DNA of 64,000 nucleotides from Bacillota bacterium (GCA_023439185.1 JAEXOR010000011.1:186001-250000); one strand, 5' to 3'. Counted from the stretch's first letter, positions 1 to 8,859 are shown. Notes: a model not told the origin generated them from the sequence alone. A program made the numbers and translations.

Positions 1-136
1 AACTTGGTTGTGATTTAATGTCGGATATTTACATTCAGGAGCAGGACATTTGTTTATAATTAACGAAAATAATAAAGTATCGAAAATAACAAGTAAGAAA
101 GAATCAAAAGCGGTCATAGCCCCATGAAACTTTGGG

Positions 137-493
137 ATGGGAGTGGTAACATTGGAACAAAACAAATTCAGCCCGCCGGACACTGGCATTACTCCGTCCG
201 CCGGCAACAGGTTCGACCTGCGTCAGGTTGAGAACATCCTTTACGAGCACTCCGGCGTGGACGAGGTGGCGGTTTTATGTATTGCCGACGATGCGAGCGA
301 AAATAAAAACATAGTCGCTTTCATTGTTCCCCGGGAACCCGGCATGACTGAAGAGGGAGTTTTTGATTACCTCAAGCAAAGCGGTTTATTGCAAGCCGAT
401 GAACTGCCGGGTGAAGTCAGGTTCGTACCGCGCATCCCCAAATCCCCCAGCGGCAAGGTACTTAAAATGAAACTGCTGGAAGGTCGCGCATAG
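137..493 (+). CDS. Stand-alone C-terminal lid domain of an AMP-forming CoA ligase
   Basis: The 118 residues match only the C-terminal lid domain of acyl-CoA synthetases. FDLRQVENILYEH begins the domain, VDEVAVLCIADD follows, and IPKSPSGKVLKMK near the end is the A10 motif with the lysine used in adenylation. The ~400-residue adenylation domain is absent and the 136 bases upstream do not encode it, so this is a truncated remnant or a free-standing lid. TTG at 152 has a better ribosome site (GGGAGTGG, 139-146) than ATG 137. A CoA ligase accompanies the methyltransferase/oxidoreductase set of 1716-7854 in sulfate reducers (recollection), so it may once have belonged to that set. Confidence 0.6.
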   Translation: MGVVTLEQNKFSPPDTGITPSAGNRFDLRQVENILYEHSGVDEVAVLCIADDASENKNIVAFIVPREPGMTEEGVFDYLKQSGLLQADELPGEVRFVPRIPKSPSGKVLKMKLLEGRA

Positions 494-541
494 GATCCTG
501 GTTAAGCTTTCGGCTCTTATCTTTTAAATATTACAAACAGC

Positions 542-566
542 AACCTGCGTTTATATAACGCAGGTT
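542..566 (+). terminator. Hairpin terminator after the lid-domain gene
   Basis: AACCTGCGTT (542-551) pairs perfectly with AACGCAGGTT (557-566) around a five-base loop and is followed by a T-rich stretch. It ends transcription from the preceding gene. The rest of 494-727 is AT-rich leader; a weak stem (AGCC/GGCT near 632-643) lies in it. Confidence 0.55.
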
Positions 567-727
567 TATTGTTAAGCCGTACTATGTCAATAGTTTAGGA
601 TAAATATTGCCTACGATTCCTACAAAAACCAGCCTTTCGGCTAGTTTACGCATTAAAAAACAGATGCATTATATATTAACGGACGGGAAAAATAATAAGA
701 ATAATAATTGAAAATGGAGTGAACTTG

Positions 728-1465
728 ATGGAATATAACCAGGATATGCCTGACCAAATGGATCAAAGTTTCCGCCATAGCAATACCGACCGGGACTTGC
801 TGGAAAAGGGAGCTATATTGCAGCGCGATGGTACCTATGCCATAGCTCCGCACCTGCCCGGCGGTATTATCACCGATCCGGAGGTATTAATCCGGCTGGC
901 TGAAATAGCCAAAAAATATAACTGCGCAGCTTTAAAAGTCACTTCGTCCCAGCGTATTGCATTAGTCGGCCTTAAAAAAGACGATCTGGACGCCGCCTGG
1001 GCCGACCTGAACATGAAACCCGGGGCCGCCATTGGATTATGCGTCCGGAGCGTTAAATTTTGCCCCGGCACAACCTTCTGCAGACGCGGCCAACAGGATT
1101 CCGTGGGGCTGGGCAGTGAAATAGATCATAAATACCATGGCATGACCACACCTTCAAAGTTTAAAATCGGGATCAGCGGATGCCCCAACCAGTGTATGGA
1201 TTCAATGATGATTGATTTCGGTGCGGTGGGCACGCCCAAAGGCTTTAATGTTTTTGTCGGCGGCAACGGCGGGTTAAAACCCCGCCTGGGTCAGGCGCTG
1301 GCTGAACACCAAACTCCGGATCAGGTACTGGAACTGCTTGATCGCGTAATTAATTTTTACCGCGAACAGGCTGGGGATAACGAACGTCTGGGCCGGTTTA
1401 TCGAAAGGATTGGCTTTGATAATTTCAAAACGGCGATGCTGCCGGAAAAAAGAGTACGCCACTAG
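728..1465 (+). CDS. Small siroheme/[4Fe-4S] sulfite- or nitrite-reductase-like protein
   Basis: A 245-residue protein with one ferredoxin-like half domain followed by one siroheme domain. Cysteines at about 112 and 118 (CPGTTFC) and at 152 and 156 (CPNQC) form the C-X5-C / C-X3-C signature that binds a [4Fe-4S] cluster bridged to siroheme. Full dissimilatory or assimilatory reductases are twice this length or more, so this is the small single-module type of anaerobes; its substrate (sulfite, nitrite or an unknown) cannot be read from sequence. ATG 728 is chosen because GGAG (716-719) lies eight bases upstream. The next gene follows after 14 bases and may be cotranscribed. Confidence 0.8.
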   Translation: MEYNQDMPDQMDQSFRHSNTDRDLLEKGAILQRDGTYAIAPHLPGGIITDPEVLIRLAEIAKKYNCAALKVTSSQRIALVGLKKDDLDAAWADLNMKPGAAIGLCVRSVKFCPGTTFCRRGQQDSVGLGSEIDHKYHGMTTPSKFKIGISGCPNQCMDSMMIDFGAVGTPKGFNVFVGGNGGLKPRLGQALAEHQTPDQVLELLDRVINFYREQAGDNERLGRFIERIGFDNFKTAMLPEKRVRH

Positions 1466-1479
1466 GTTTTTCAATTATT

Positions 1480-1698
1480 ATGGATACGGTCTGTGAACTA
1501 TGCAACGGCATGAGGACGTTGTCCCCGCAGTGCGTATGCGGCGGGGACATGCAGGACAGCGGACCGGCCCATGATTATTCCGGGCCGTACAGCCCGTACT
1601 ATAACACTGATTTTGAAGCTTCTTATTGCCATCACCTGTTTACCTGCCCCCATTGCGGCAGGGACCGGGTGATCAGCATCCCGCTGCTCAAGAAGTGA
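1480..1698 (+). CDS. Small double zinc-ribbon protein, unknown function
   Basis: A 72-residue protein with four cysteine pairs or near pairs: CELC, the CVCGG turn, and a C-terminal CPHC after YCHHLFTC. The middle is rich in Tyr, Pro and Gly. It looks like a small metal- or redox-binding protein rather than a DNA-binding one. It lies 14 bases after the siroheme protein gene and probably shares its transcript. The ribosome site is weak (AGG about 15 bases upstream). No function is recognised. Confidence 0.6.
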   Translation: MDTVCELCNGMRTLSPQCVCGGDMQDSGPAHDYSGPYSPYYNTDFEASYCHHLFTCPHCGRDRVISIPLLKK

Positions 1699-1715
1699 AC
1701 CGGCGTTATTATTAA

Positions 1716-2450
1716 TCAGGGCGCCGGTTTTTGAGCCACCACCAGAGCATATCCCGGCCTGGCTTTTTGCACCGTTTTTTGAATCTCCCCGCAGTCAGCC
1801 GTTCCATCGGTTACACAACCCCAGAACGCGGACATGGAGCCATGGGTCAGAATCAGCCTGGCGGACAGTTCAGCCAGGAGCCTGGAATAGTCTTCCCATA
1901 AAACAACTTTAAAACCATTGCCGCTGATGATTTGGAGCAGTTCCCGTTCGGACATGGCCCCGGCCAGGCAGCCGGACAGGGGTAATCCATGCAGTTCTTC
2001 CGCCCCGGCCGGGTTACGGGCATAGACATCGGCTACCACCAGCCATCCGCCATCCTTCAATACCCGGTAACATTCCGCCAGAGCCTGAACGGGGTTTTTC
2101 ATTACGGTAAGGGTGCATTCCGCAAAAACTCCGTCCATTTCCCCGTCCCCGAAGGGCAGGTTTTCACCGGCCCCTTCCAAAAGCGGCAGGCCCGGGCACC
2201 TCCGGCGTCCCTGTTCCAGCAGCACAGCGGAAGGGTCCACCCCGACGGCATCCAGTTGATAATCACGCTGCAAATGCTCCACCGTCGCGCCTACGCCGCA
2301 TCCCACGTCCAGCACCCTGGCCCCGGCGGCAAATGAGCAAAAAGCCAGCGCCCGGTCGGTAATGATAAATCCGCCCGGCCTGATGGCATCTCCGGTCACA
2401 TCCCGGATGGAAGCGCTTTCGTACATCGGTATCGTCTTAATGGATTGCAT
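1716..2450 (-). CDS. Class I SAM-dependent methyltransferase
   Basis: About 244 residues with the Rossmann methyltransferase motifs: VLDVGCGVGATVEHL (motif I, binds SAM), VGVDPS (motif II) and VLKDGGWLVVADVY (post-motif region). The GTG nine bases further upstream is too close to the ribosome site GGGAGTG, so ATG 2450 is preferred. It is the last gene of the operon that starts with the Mo-hydroxylase at 7854. The same neighbourhood (methyltransferase, zinc/redox peptide, flavin/dicluster protein, aldehyde oxidoreductase) is known from Desulfovibrio around DVU_1556 (recollection, not checked). The methyl acceptor is unknown; in that setting a cofactor or activated intermediate is plausible. 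Confidence 0.75.
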   Translation of the reverse strand: MQSIKTIPMYESASIRDVTGDAIRPGGFIITDRALAFCSFAAGARVLDVGCGVGATVEHLQRDYQLDAVGVDPSAVLLEQGRRRCPGLPLLEGAGENLPFGDGEMDGVFAECTLTVMKNPVQALAECYRVLKDGGWLVVADVYARNPAGAEELHGLPLSGCLAGAMSERELLQIISGNGFKVVLWEDYSRLLAELSARLILTHGSMSAFWGCVTDGTADCGEIQKTVQKARPGYALVVAQKPAP

Positions 2451-2476
2451 TGTGCTCACTCCCAGATGCTTTTACT

Positions 2477-2677
2477 CTATTTATCTTCCAGCGTTTTTTC
2501 CACTTCCAGCATTTTACCCAGGGCCAGTTCCTCTGTAATTAAAACCAGGCCGCATTTTTTGCACTTAAGCAGTTCAACGGGAAAATTGCTGCCCATATAG
2601 GATACGTTAACCTTGCCCGGTTCCATCGGCAGGTTGCATTTAAGACATTCATACCGGATAGACGGCGCCTCTTGCAT
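2477..2677 (-). CDS. Small CxxC zinc/redox protein of the Mo-hydroxylase operon
   Basis: 66 residues with two CxxC pairs, CLKC (about residues 11-14) and CKKC (about 39-42), forming a zinc ribbon or rubredoxin-like knuckle, then a charged helix. GGAGGGT precedes ATG 2677, and the stop codon of the upstream oxidoreductase directly abuts it, so the two are translationally linked. It resembles the DVU_1557-type redox protein (recollection). Likely role: electron or metal handling for the oxidoreductase pair upstream. This is inference. Confidence 0.65.
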   Translation of the reverse strand: MQEAPSIRYECLKCNLPMEPGKVNVSYMGSNFPVELLKCKKCGLVLITEELALGKMLEVEKTLEDK

Positions 2678-5002
2678 TTAATTATTACCCTCCACTTTCA
2701 TGCGGTGCGAGTATACATTATGGATCACAAACCCGCCTTCGCCCGGGGTGTACTCAACCCAGTAAGTAACGCTGACCGGAGCGTGACAGGCTAAAATATG
2801 GCTGTTACCGCGGTTTAACATTTTACTGCCCGTTCTCTCGGCATATTCGATTACTTTTTGCACGTCTTCCTTGAGGATCAGGCGCTCTTCCATGATCTCC
2901 GACACTTGCCCGGAAAGCACCAGTTTGATTGCTTCATGCGGTTTTTCTTCCACCGTCGGTTTATCCCCCCACACTTCTTTAAGCATCTTGCTTTTCAGCC
3001 GGGCTCTGTTTTCACGTCTTTGTGAATAACCCGGTCCGCGTGCCGCGGGCAAATCCGCGTCCGCCACGCCGTAAATTAACTCCAGCAGGTGGTATGTCTT
3101 TTTACCGCCGGCGGCATAATTATCCCGGCACATGGCGCAGTAAGCCACATAATCGGCGGGGCTCTGGTCAATCCGCCGCCTGATTACTTTACGCGCCAGT
3201 TCCCGGTTGGCAAAGGACATCAAACCGCCGTACCCGCAGCATTCCGTTATCTCGCGGCCGGCGGGCAGTTCCTCAGTCTTGATGCCCAGTTTTTGCAGTA
3301 TATTTCTGACGCTCTGGTGGATCTGTTTTTCATGCCTGGTGGAACAGGAATCCTGGACCGCCACCAGAGCAGGGTTTCGGGGCGCGGCACCCTCCGGCAG
3401 TCCCATCCGGTCGTATACTTCCCAGAGGGATACAATTTCCGCCCCGGGCAGGTACTGCTTAAACATTTGGTAGCATGTTGAACAGGCCGAAATCACCTTG
3501 GGCCGGCCCATTTCCAGCCACTGGTCTTTAATTTCCCGCATCCCGGCCTGAAACAATTCGGCCCGCCCGGACCATTCCGCCGGAGCGCCGCAGCAGCGCA
3601 GCATCAGGCCGACCCCTCCGGAAACCCGCTCGGTCAGGTAGGTATAAGCCCGGGCCGTAAGATCGGGATTGGAGGCGCTTAGCTGGCAGCCCGGGAAAAA
3701 AACATGGTTGCTGGAATCATATCCCGGCTGGTGGCGGGTTAACGCAAACATCCCGCTATTGCTGAAATGCATGTCCCGGATGGGAAAATCATGGGCGGAG
3801 GGAGGCATTTTGCCTTTTTTAAACATTTCGTTCCGGGCTTCCCGGCACAGGTCCGCCATGTTGAAGCCCTCCGGACAGATTTCCCCGCACTGGCCGCACA
3901 GGCTGCAGGAATTAATCAGGGTATTGGCTTCGCGCAGGCCCATGATCATTTTCAGGTTGTGGTTAATCTGGCGGACATATCTTTTGGGATAAGCCTTGAA
4001 ATGGTCCAGGTAGACACAGGCCTTCACACACTCCAGGCACTGGCACATCAGGCAGCGTTCGGCTTCGGCGGCGGCCTCCTCCATAGTATAACCCCGCCCG
4101 GGATCGGCTGGCGCCACGGCGGAGGCGGGTTCTATCCCCTCCGTACTGGTGAAAAGCCTGGTCCGGTACGGACCCTCGTTTTCCCGGCCGGCGGTCAGTG
4201 AAACACCCTGCAGGTACCGGTCAATGGATATGGCGGCCCGCCGGCCGCCGGACAGGGAACCGACGGGAGAATACCCCTCGTCGCCCAGCATGCCGCCCCC
4301 GGCAAAGACTCCGTCCAAGCCGGTGGCCCGGATAACCGGGTCGACGGAAACCCGTCCCGGTTGATCAAACATCAGTCCGTCAATAGCCCCGGCAGTCTTG
4401 CCCAAACCCAGGTAAACGGCGTCAAATTCACGCTGCAAATCCGCCAGGGAAACCGTTTGGCCCACGGTTGCGTTAAACCGTTTTTCCACGCCGAGGGAAT
4501 CCAGAATGGCGGTATCCTCCCGGATCACCCGGGGCGGCAGTTGGTCCGCCGGTATTTCCCACAACCGGCCGCCCAAACGGTCCGTGGCTTCGAAAATTAC
4601 CACGCCATAGCCCTTTGCGGCCAGGTCGGCCGCCGCCCCCAGGCCGCTCAGCCCCCCGCCCGCCACCGCCACCCGCTGCTCTTTTTTGACCGGAATGATC
4701 ATGCGGACCGGCGGAGCGACACTCGTTTCAACACATACCCGTTCCAAAGCGGCTATGGAGATGGCGTCTCCGGCGTTTCGGCGTTTGCAGACGTCCTGGC
4801 AGGGGTGGTCGCAGGCCCGCCCGATGATCCCGGGAAAACGAACGTTTTTCCGGAAAATCTGCAGCGCCTGATCGGGGTTTCCTACTCTCATTGCCGCCAT
4901 AAAACTCTTTACGTCCACATGGACGGGACAGGCCGTCACACAGGCCGGGGGATGCTCCTGGGTGCATTTTGCTTCAAATTCAACAATCCGCTGTTGGTCC
5001 AT
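2678..5002 (-). CDS. FAD pyridine-nucleotide oxidoreductase fused to ferredoxin and HdrB-like (CCG) domains
   Basis: 774 residues in four parts. (1) A GltD-like N-terminal iron-sulfur region (CTQEHPPACVTACP, then CDHPCQDVCKRR). (2) An FAD fold (VAVAGGGLSGLGAAADLA). (3) Two ferredoxin motifs (CLMCQCLECVKAC and CSLCGQCGEICP). (4) Two HdrB-type CCG cysteine domains (LRCCGAPAEW with CSTC; ECCGYGGLMSF with CAMC), which in HdrB hold non-cubane [4Fe-4S] clusters. A ~100-residue tail follows. The start at 5002 has GGAGATG upstream; an ATG 33 bases earlier has no ribosome site. It sits 74 bases after the Mo-hydroxylase and probably takes its electrons to or from NAD(P)H and a disulfide- or thiol-type acceptor. 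Confidence 0.8.
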   Translation of the reverse strand: MDQQRIVEFEAKCTQEHPPACVTACPVHVDVKSFMAAMRVGNPDQALQIFRKNVRFPGIIGRACDHPCQDVCKRRNAGDAISIAALERVCVETSVAPPVRMIIPVKKEQRVAVAGGGLSGLGAAADLAAKGYGVVIFEATDRLGGRLWEIPADQLPPRVIREDTAILDSLGVEKRFNATVGQTVSLADLQREFDAVYLGLGKTAGAIDGLMFDQPGRVSVDPVIRATGLDGVFAGGGMLGDEGYSPVGSLSGGRRAAISIDRYLQGVSLTAGRENEGPYRTRLFTSTEGIEPASAVAPADPGRGYTMEEAAAEAERCLMCQCLECVKACVYLDHFKAYPKRYVRQINHNLKMIMGLREANTLINSCSLCGQCGEICPEGFNMADLCREARNEMFKKGKMPPSAHDFPIRDMHFSNSGMFALTRHQPGYDSSNHVFFPGCQLSASNPDLTARAYTYLTERVSGGVGLMLRCCGAPAEWSGRAELFQAGMREIKDQWLEMGRPKVISACSTCYQMFKQYLPGAEIVSLWEVYDRMGLPEGAAPRNPALVAVQDSCSTRHEKQIHQSVRNILQKLGIKTEELPAGREITECCGYGGLMSFANRELARKVIRRRIDQSPADYVAYCAMCRDNYAAGGKKTYHLLELIYGVADADLPAARGPGYSQRRENRARLKSKMLKEVWGDKPTVEEKPHEAIKLVLSGQVSEIMEERLILKEDVQKVIEYAERTGSKMLNRGNSHILACHAPVSVTYWVEYTPGEGGFVIHNVYSHRMKVEGNN

Positions 5003-5076
5003 TGATATTTCATCTCCACAGCGCTTCGGGTTCAAACGGTTTGATCCGCCTGAACCCGAAGGATGCTTTTACAGGT

Positions 5077-7854
5077 TTAGAAAGCGGGGTCTTTAATGGG
5101 CCGTCTAACCACGGGAATTTCCTGCCCCTGCAGGCCGGCCAGCACTTTTTCCGGCAAAGCCGGCAGCTGGGTAACGCGCACGCCGCAGGCGTTGTAAATG
5201 GCATTGCCGATGGCGGCATGGGGCGCGGTCAACGGCAGTTCGCCCACGCCTGAAGCGCCGAACGGCCCATGTTTGCGCGGACTATCCAAATAGATCACCT
5301 CAATGGCGTCCGGGATGTCCTTGATATATGGGATACCGCAGGCAGCCATGCTGGTGTGCTTTTTCAGGTCCTCGAAATTCTCGCTGAGGGCCAGGCCGAT
5401 GCCCTGGGCTATACCGCCGTAAACTTGTCCGTCCACAACGGCCTGGTTGGCAATTTTGCCGATATCGGCGGCCAGGGTCATTTTTACCACCCGGACCTTG
5501 CCGGTTTTGGTATCCACTTCCACTTCGGCCAGGAAGACGCCGTACATATATGTGGCGAACGGTTTGCCCTGGCCTTTTTCGTCGCACGCGACGCAATCGG
5601 CCACGGCTGTGCTCCACTTGCCTTCATATTTGAGGGGCACCCCTTTGGCCACCGCTTCGTCGTAAGTCATGAAAGTGCCGTCGTCTTTTTTCAGGGCGTT
5701 CACCAGCTGCTCACAGCCGTTCACCACAGCATTGCCAATGACCAGTTGGGAACGGCTGCCGCCGGCCGGGCCGCCGGCGGGCGCCAGGGCCATGTCGTTC
5801 ATCACCAGCTTGATTTGATCCGGCTTAATGCCCATCGGGCGCAATGCTTCGTGGGAGGTGGCCAAGAGCCCCATGTCCGCGCCCTGGCCGTGGTCCTGCC
5901 AGTTCGTGCTCACCTGTACCCTGCCGTCCGGCAGCAGCTCCGCCCACACGTCGGCGCCATCCACACCGTCCAGGCCGCAGCCGTAAGCGCCGACGGACAC
6001 GCCGACGCCCCGCTTCTTCTCGGGGGTGGACAGCTTTTTAGCCTCCTCCAGGGCGGCCTGATACTTTGGCCGGATGATATCAATTAATTCTGTCATGGTG
6101 TACACTTCGGGCTCCTGGCCGGAGGGGTTGGTGTCACCGGGACGGTAAGCGTTGACGTAACGCAGTTCCAGGGGATCCATGCCCAGTTTCTCGGCCAGGA
6201 CGTCCATCAAGGTTTCAGTGGCAAAAAAGCTTTGCGGAGAGCCGTAAGCCCGGAAGGCCGAGCCCCAGCCGTGGTTGGTGCAAACGGTGTAGCCGGCGCC
6301 CCTGATATTGGGGATGCCGTAACCCGCGCCGATGAACTGGGCGCCCCGTACAGTCAGTAAATCGCCGAACTCCGAGTACGGGCCGTGGTCTATCGCCCAA
6401 TTGCTCTCCATGGCCATGAGCTTGCCGTCCTTGCCGGCGCCGAGCTTCAGGTCGACAAAGAAAGGCGACCGTTTGCCGGTATAGATAATCTGCTGGTAAT
6501 AATCGAAGTTTAAGAAAACGGGTTTGCCGGTGGCCAGGCATGCCACGCCCACCAGCGCTTCATTGGTGGGGCTGAATTTATAGCCGAAGGTGCCGCCGAT
6601 ACCCGGGAACTGGGCCAGGAACAAATTCTTGCCCGGTTCCATGCCGATGCCTTCGGCAATCATCGCGGCGTGCAGGTCCAGCCCGATACTCTTGGACATA
6701 ATGTGCAGGCCGCCGTTTTCGTCAAGGTACGCCGCGGCAACGTCGGGCTCCACGGGCAGGTGGGGCTGGCGGCCCACAAACAAATCCTCCATCTCCACCA
6801 CGACAGCCGCTTTTTCCATCAGCGGTTTGGTGTCCTCGCCCTTTTCGATTCGCTGCCGGTAATATACGTTGGGGGTGCCGGGATGAATTTCAATGGCGTC
6901 GGATTCCATCGCGGCGGGGGCGCTCATATAAGCCGGCAGCACCTCCAGTTCCACCTTGACCTTTTCCACCGCGGCCTGGGCGTGGGCTTCGGTGTCTGCG
7001 CAGACAATGGCGACGGCGTCGCCGAACTGAAATACCTTTTCATCGCACAGGATGGGCCTGTCCCAGCTATCCCCCTTGTTGCTGGGGAAGTTCAAGCCGT
7101 TAATCCGGTTTTTACCCCGCACGTCCCGGTGAGTGACAACCTTGTAAACGCCGGGCATCTGCTCCGCTTCAGAGGTATCAATGGATAAAATTTTAGCGTG
7201 GGAAACCTGGGCCTGGACCAGCTTGAGCTGCAGCGTGCCGGGCGGCATCTTGAGGCCGACGTCGGCGCCGTAGTCTATGGTGCCGGTGACTTTGCCCACC
7301 GCCGAGGGACGCGGGTAACCGGTGCCCCAGATCTTGCCGTCAACCGGCATTTGAAAGCTTAAATCATCCACGGTGATTTCACCGCGCATCAGCCGGGCGG
7401 CGTCCAGCACGGCGTCCACCAGGGGCTTGTACCCGGTGCAGCGGCACACGTTCTTATGCTTTTGAAACCAGTCGCGCACCTCTTCCCTGGTGGGATTGAG
7501 GTTTTCATCCAGCAGGGCTTTGGCGGAGACAATAAAGCCGGGCGAACAAAATCCGCACTGGGCGCCGCCGTGTTTAACCCAGGCCAGTTGCAGGGCATGC
7601 AGGTTGGTGGGGGTGCCGATGCCTTCAATGGTGGTGATAATGGCGTCGTCGGGGACTCTTTTCATCTTGGTGGCGCAGGCAAAGATAACCTTGCCGTTCA
7701 TAATCACCGAGCAGGCGCCGCACTGGGCCTTGCCGCAGCCGCGCTTGGTCCCGGTCAGGTGCAGCTGGCCGCGGATCACGTCCACCAGTGTGGTTTCCGG
7801 ATCAACAATCAAACTTATGTCGGAGCCGTTGATGTTAACTTTTTTCTTAAGCAT
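5077..7854 (-). CDS. Molybdenum hydroxylase, aldehyde oxidoreductase (Mop) type
   Basis: 925 residues, close to the ~907 of Desulfovibrio aldehyde oxidoreductase. A plant-type [2Fe-2S] domain (CGKAQCGACSVIMNG) is followed by a helical [2Fe-2S] domain (CGFCSPGF, CRCTGY), then the hammerhead domain and two molybdopterin-binding domains. GVGELPLTAPHAAIGNA near the C terminus carries the glutamate that acts as base at the Mo site. There is no FAD domain, as in the single-chain Mop enzymes; the flavoprotein downstream could serve as partner. ATG 7854 has GGAG eight bases upstream (a TTG three bases earlier is possible). The substrate is not determined by sequence. Confidence 0.9.
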   Translation of the reverse strand: MLKKKVNINGSDISLIVDPETTLVDVIRGQLHLTGTKRGCGKAQCGACSVIMNGKVIFACATKMKRVPDDAIITTIEGIGTPTNLHALQLAWVKHGGAQCGFCSPGFIVSAKALLDENLNPTREEVRDWFQKHKNVCRCTGYKPLVDAVLDAARLMRGEITVDDLSFQMPVDGKIWGTGYPRPSAVGKVTGTIDYGADVGLKMPPGTLQLKLVQAQVSHAKILSIDTSEAEQMPGVYKVVTHRDVRGKNRINGLNFPSNKGDSWDRPILCDEKVFQFGDAVAIVCADTEAHAQAAVEKVKVELEVLPAYMSAPAAMESDAIEIHPGTPNVYYRQRIEKGEDTKPLMEKAAVVVEMEDLFVGRQPHLPVEPDVAAAYLDENGGLHIMSKSIGLDLHAAMIAEGIGMEPGKNLFLAQFPGIGGTFGYKFSPTNEALVGVACLATGKPVFLNFDYYQQIIYTGKRSPFFVDLKLGAGKDGKLMAMESNWAIDHGPYSEFGDLLTVRGAQFIGAGYGIPNIRGAGYTVCTNHGWGSAFRAYGSPQSFFATETLMDVLAEKLGMDPLELRYVNAYRPGDTNPSGQEPEVYTMTELIDIIRPKYQAALEEAKKLSTPEKKRGVGVSVGAYGCGLDGVDGADVWAELLPDGRVQVSTNWQDHGQGADMGLLATSHEALRPMGIKPDQIKLVMNDMALAPAGGPAGGSRSQLVIGNAVVNGCEQLVNALKKDDGTFMTYDEAVAKGVPLKYEGKWSTAVADCVACDEKGQGKPFATYMYGVFLAEVEVDTKTGKVRVVKMTLAADIGKIANQAVVDGQVYGGIAQGIGLALSENFEDLKKHTSMAACGIPYIKDIPDAIEVIYLDSPRKHGPFGASGVGELPLTAPHAAIGNAIYNACGVRVTQLPALPEKVLAGLQGQEIPVVRRPIKDPAF

Positions 7855-7869
7855 CAAATCATCTCCTTA

Positions 7870-8040
7870 ATCCGGTTTAATAATTTACAATTAAATACAT
7901 CGTTTTTCGATTTCACCCGGACTAATCCCGTTACACGAAGTTTATTAATAGTATGCTCTTACAAACGTATCCCAGGCTCGCCCCCTCTCTAATTTTTTAA
8001 TAACTCTTGAAAATTTAAACTGTTTAGTGTTATTTTATCA
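7870..8040. other. AT-rich spacer, likely promoter region of the Mo-hydroxylase operon
   Basis: The stretch upstream of the minus-strand operon is strongly AT-rich, unlike the GC-rich genes beside it, and has no convincing reading frame. I could not fix a clear -35/-10 pair. Confidence 0.3.
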
Positions 8041-8103
8041 TATTTAATTTTGTATACAATTACGTAATGACTTTTCCTCGCGGCAGGATACCGGGAATGT
8101 AAA

Positions 8104-8176
8104 ACCCGGCCTTTTCACCTTCCACAGCCTCATGCATAGTATAGAAAAATGAATGAGGTTTGAAAGGAGGCCGGGT
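8104..8176 (+). promoter_or_regulatory. Inverted repeat that could mask the ribosome site of the 8186 gene
   Basis: ACCCGGCC plus TTTTCA (8104-8117) is complementary to TGAAA and GGCCGGGT (8161-8176). The right arm contains the GGAGG ribosome site at 8166-8170. If transcribed from upstream of 8104, the stem would hide that site. Confidence 0.3.
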
Positions 8177-8185
8177 AGTTCCGTT

Positions 8186-8413
8186 ATGAATAATAATCCA
8201 TTCAGTCTGTTTCTAATTTTAATCCTGCTGATATTAAGCACCGATAAACAAGCCGACGTGAAATTGGGATACGTCAGGGGGCTGCTGGAGCAAACTTCCC
8301 GATCCCTGAAAACAATGCGAGAAGGCATTGAAGCTATGCACGTCAGTTTCGAGACGGCGAGCGCAATCTTTGCTCGACCGCCGGAAAAAGCCGAAGACAC
8401 ACAAACCCAGTAA
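8186..8413 (+). CDS. Small single-span membrane protein, unknown
   Basis: About 75 residues: MNNNPF, then a very hydrophobic segment (FSLFLILILLIL) and a charged, helix-prone C-terminal part ending EDTQTQ. The hydrophobic part resembles the YjcZ-like peptide at 17056-17154. The only good ribosome site (AAAGGAGG, 8163-8170) is 15 bases from ATG 8186, a long spacing, and lies in a long-range stem (see 8104-8176). No function is recognised. Confidence 0.5.
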   Translation: MNNNPFSLFLILILLILSTDKQADVKLGYVRGLLEQTSRSLKTMREGIEAMHVSFETASAIFARPPEKAEDTQTQ

Positions 8414-8481
8414 ATACCGTACCGCCGGTCACGCTTCCAAATGACGACCTCAACGGGTCTGCCAAAGGTTCGGGCCGGTGA

Positions 8482-8859
8482 TTACCCGTGTATCAGCGCC
8501 GGCAGGCAGCCGGTACACACCCATATACTCTGGCCGCGGTTGCGACAGGGCAGTACGATAACCTGATCCTCGTTCCTGCCGCAGCGGTGGCAAACCTGGG
8601 GTACGTAAGTCCCCGGGTTTTGTTTTACATGTTCCTCCACCGCGTGTTCATCAAAATCCGGCGCTTCGCGGTGTTCCACCGAGAGTGCCCCCTGGGGGCA
8701 TACACCGATACAAAAACCGGCCCCGTCGCACAGCTTTTCATTTTTCACTTTGGCTTTGCCGTTTTCTATGGTAATGGCTCCTTCTACGCAGGGGCTCACA
8801 CAAAGGCCGCAGCCGTTGCACTTTTCTTCATCGATGCTGACAATTTGTCTTATAGTCAT
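8482..8859 (-). CDS. Two-cluster ferredoxin with extra C-terminal cysteine domain
   Basis: About 125 residues. The first half is a 2[4Fe-4S] ferredoxin: CNGCGLCVSPC and a second, variant motif CDGAGFCIGVCP, where the second cysteine of the usual CxxCxxC is replaced (C-DGAGF-C). The second half has CHRCGRNED and CTGC, a separate zinc- or iron-binding hairpin. GAGGTG precedes ATG ATG at 8862/8859. It is monocistronic, and the nearest redox partner is the Mo-hydroxylase operon. The altered second motif suggests one cluster may be a [3Fe-4S] or be ligated differently. Confidence 0.75.
   Translation of the reverse strand: MTIRQIVSIDEEKCNGCGLCVSPCVEGAITIENGKAKVKNEKLCDGAGFCIGVCPQGALSVEHREAPDFDEHAVEEHVKQNPGTYVPQVCHRCGRNEDQVIVLPCRNRGQSIWVCTGCLPALIHG

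Noticed and set aside
2678..5035. ATG 5035 as start of the flavin/HdrB-like protein
   Set aside because: No ribosome site there; ATG 5002 has GGAGATG at proper spacing and begins at the conserved DQQRIVEFEAKC segment.
8044..8400. Minus-strand frame over the small 8186 gene
   Set aside because: No ribosome site, and its composition follows from the opposite-strand frame and the AT-rich spacer.
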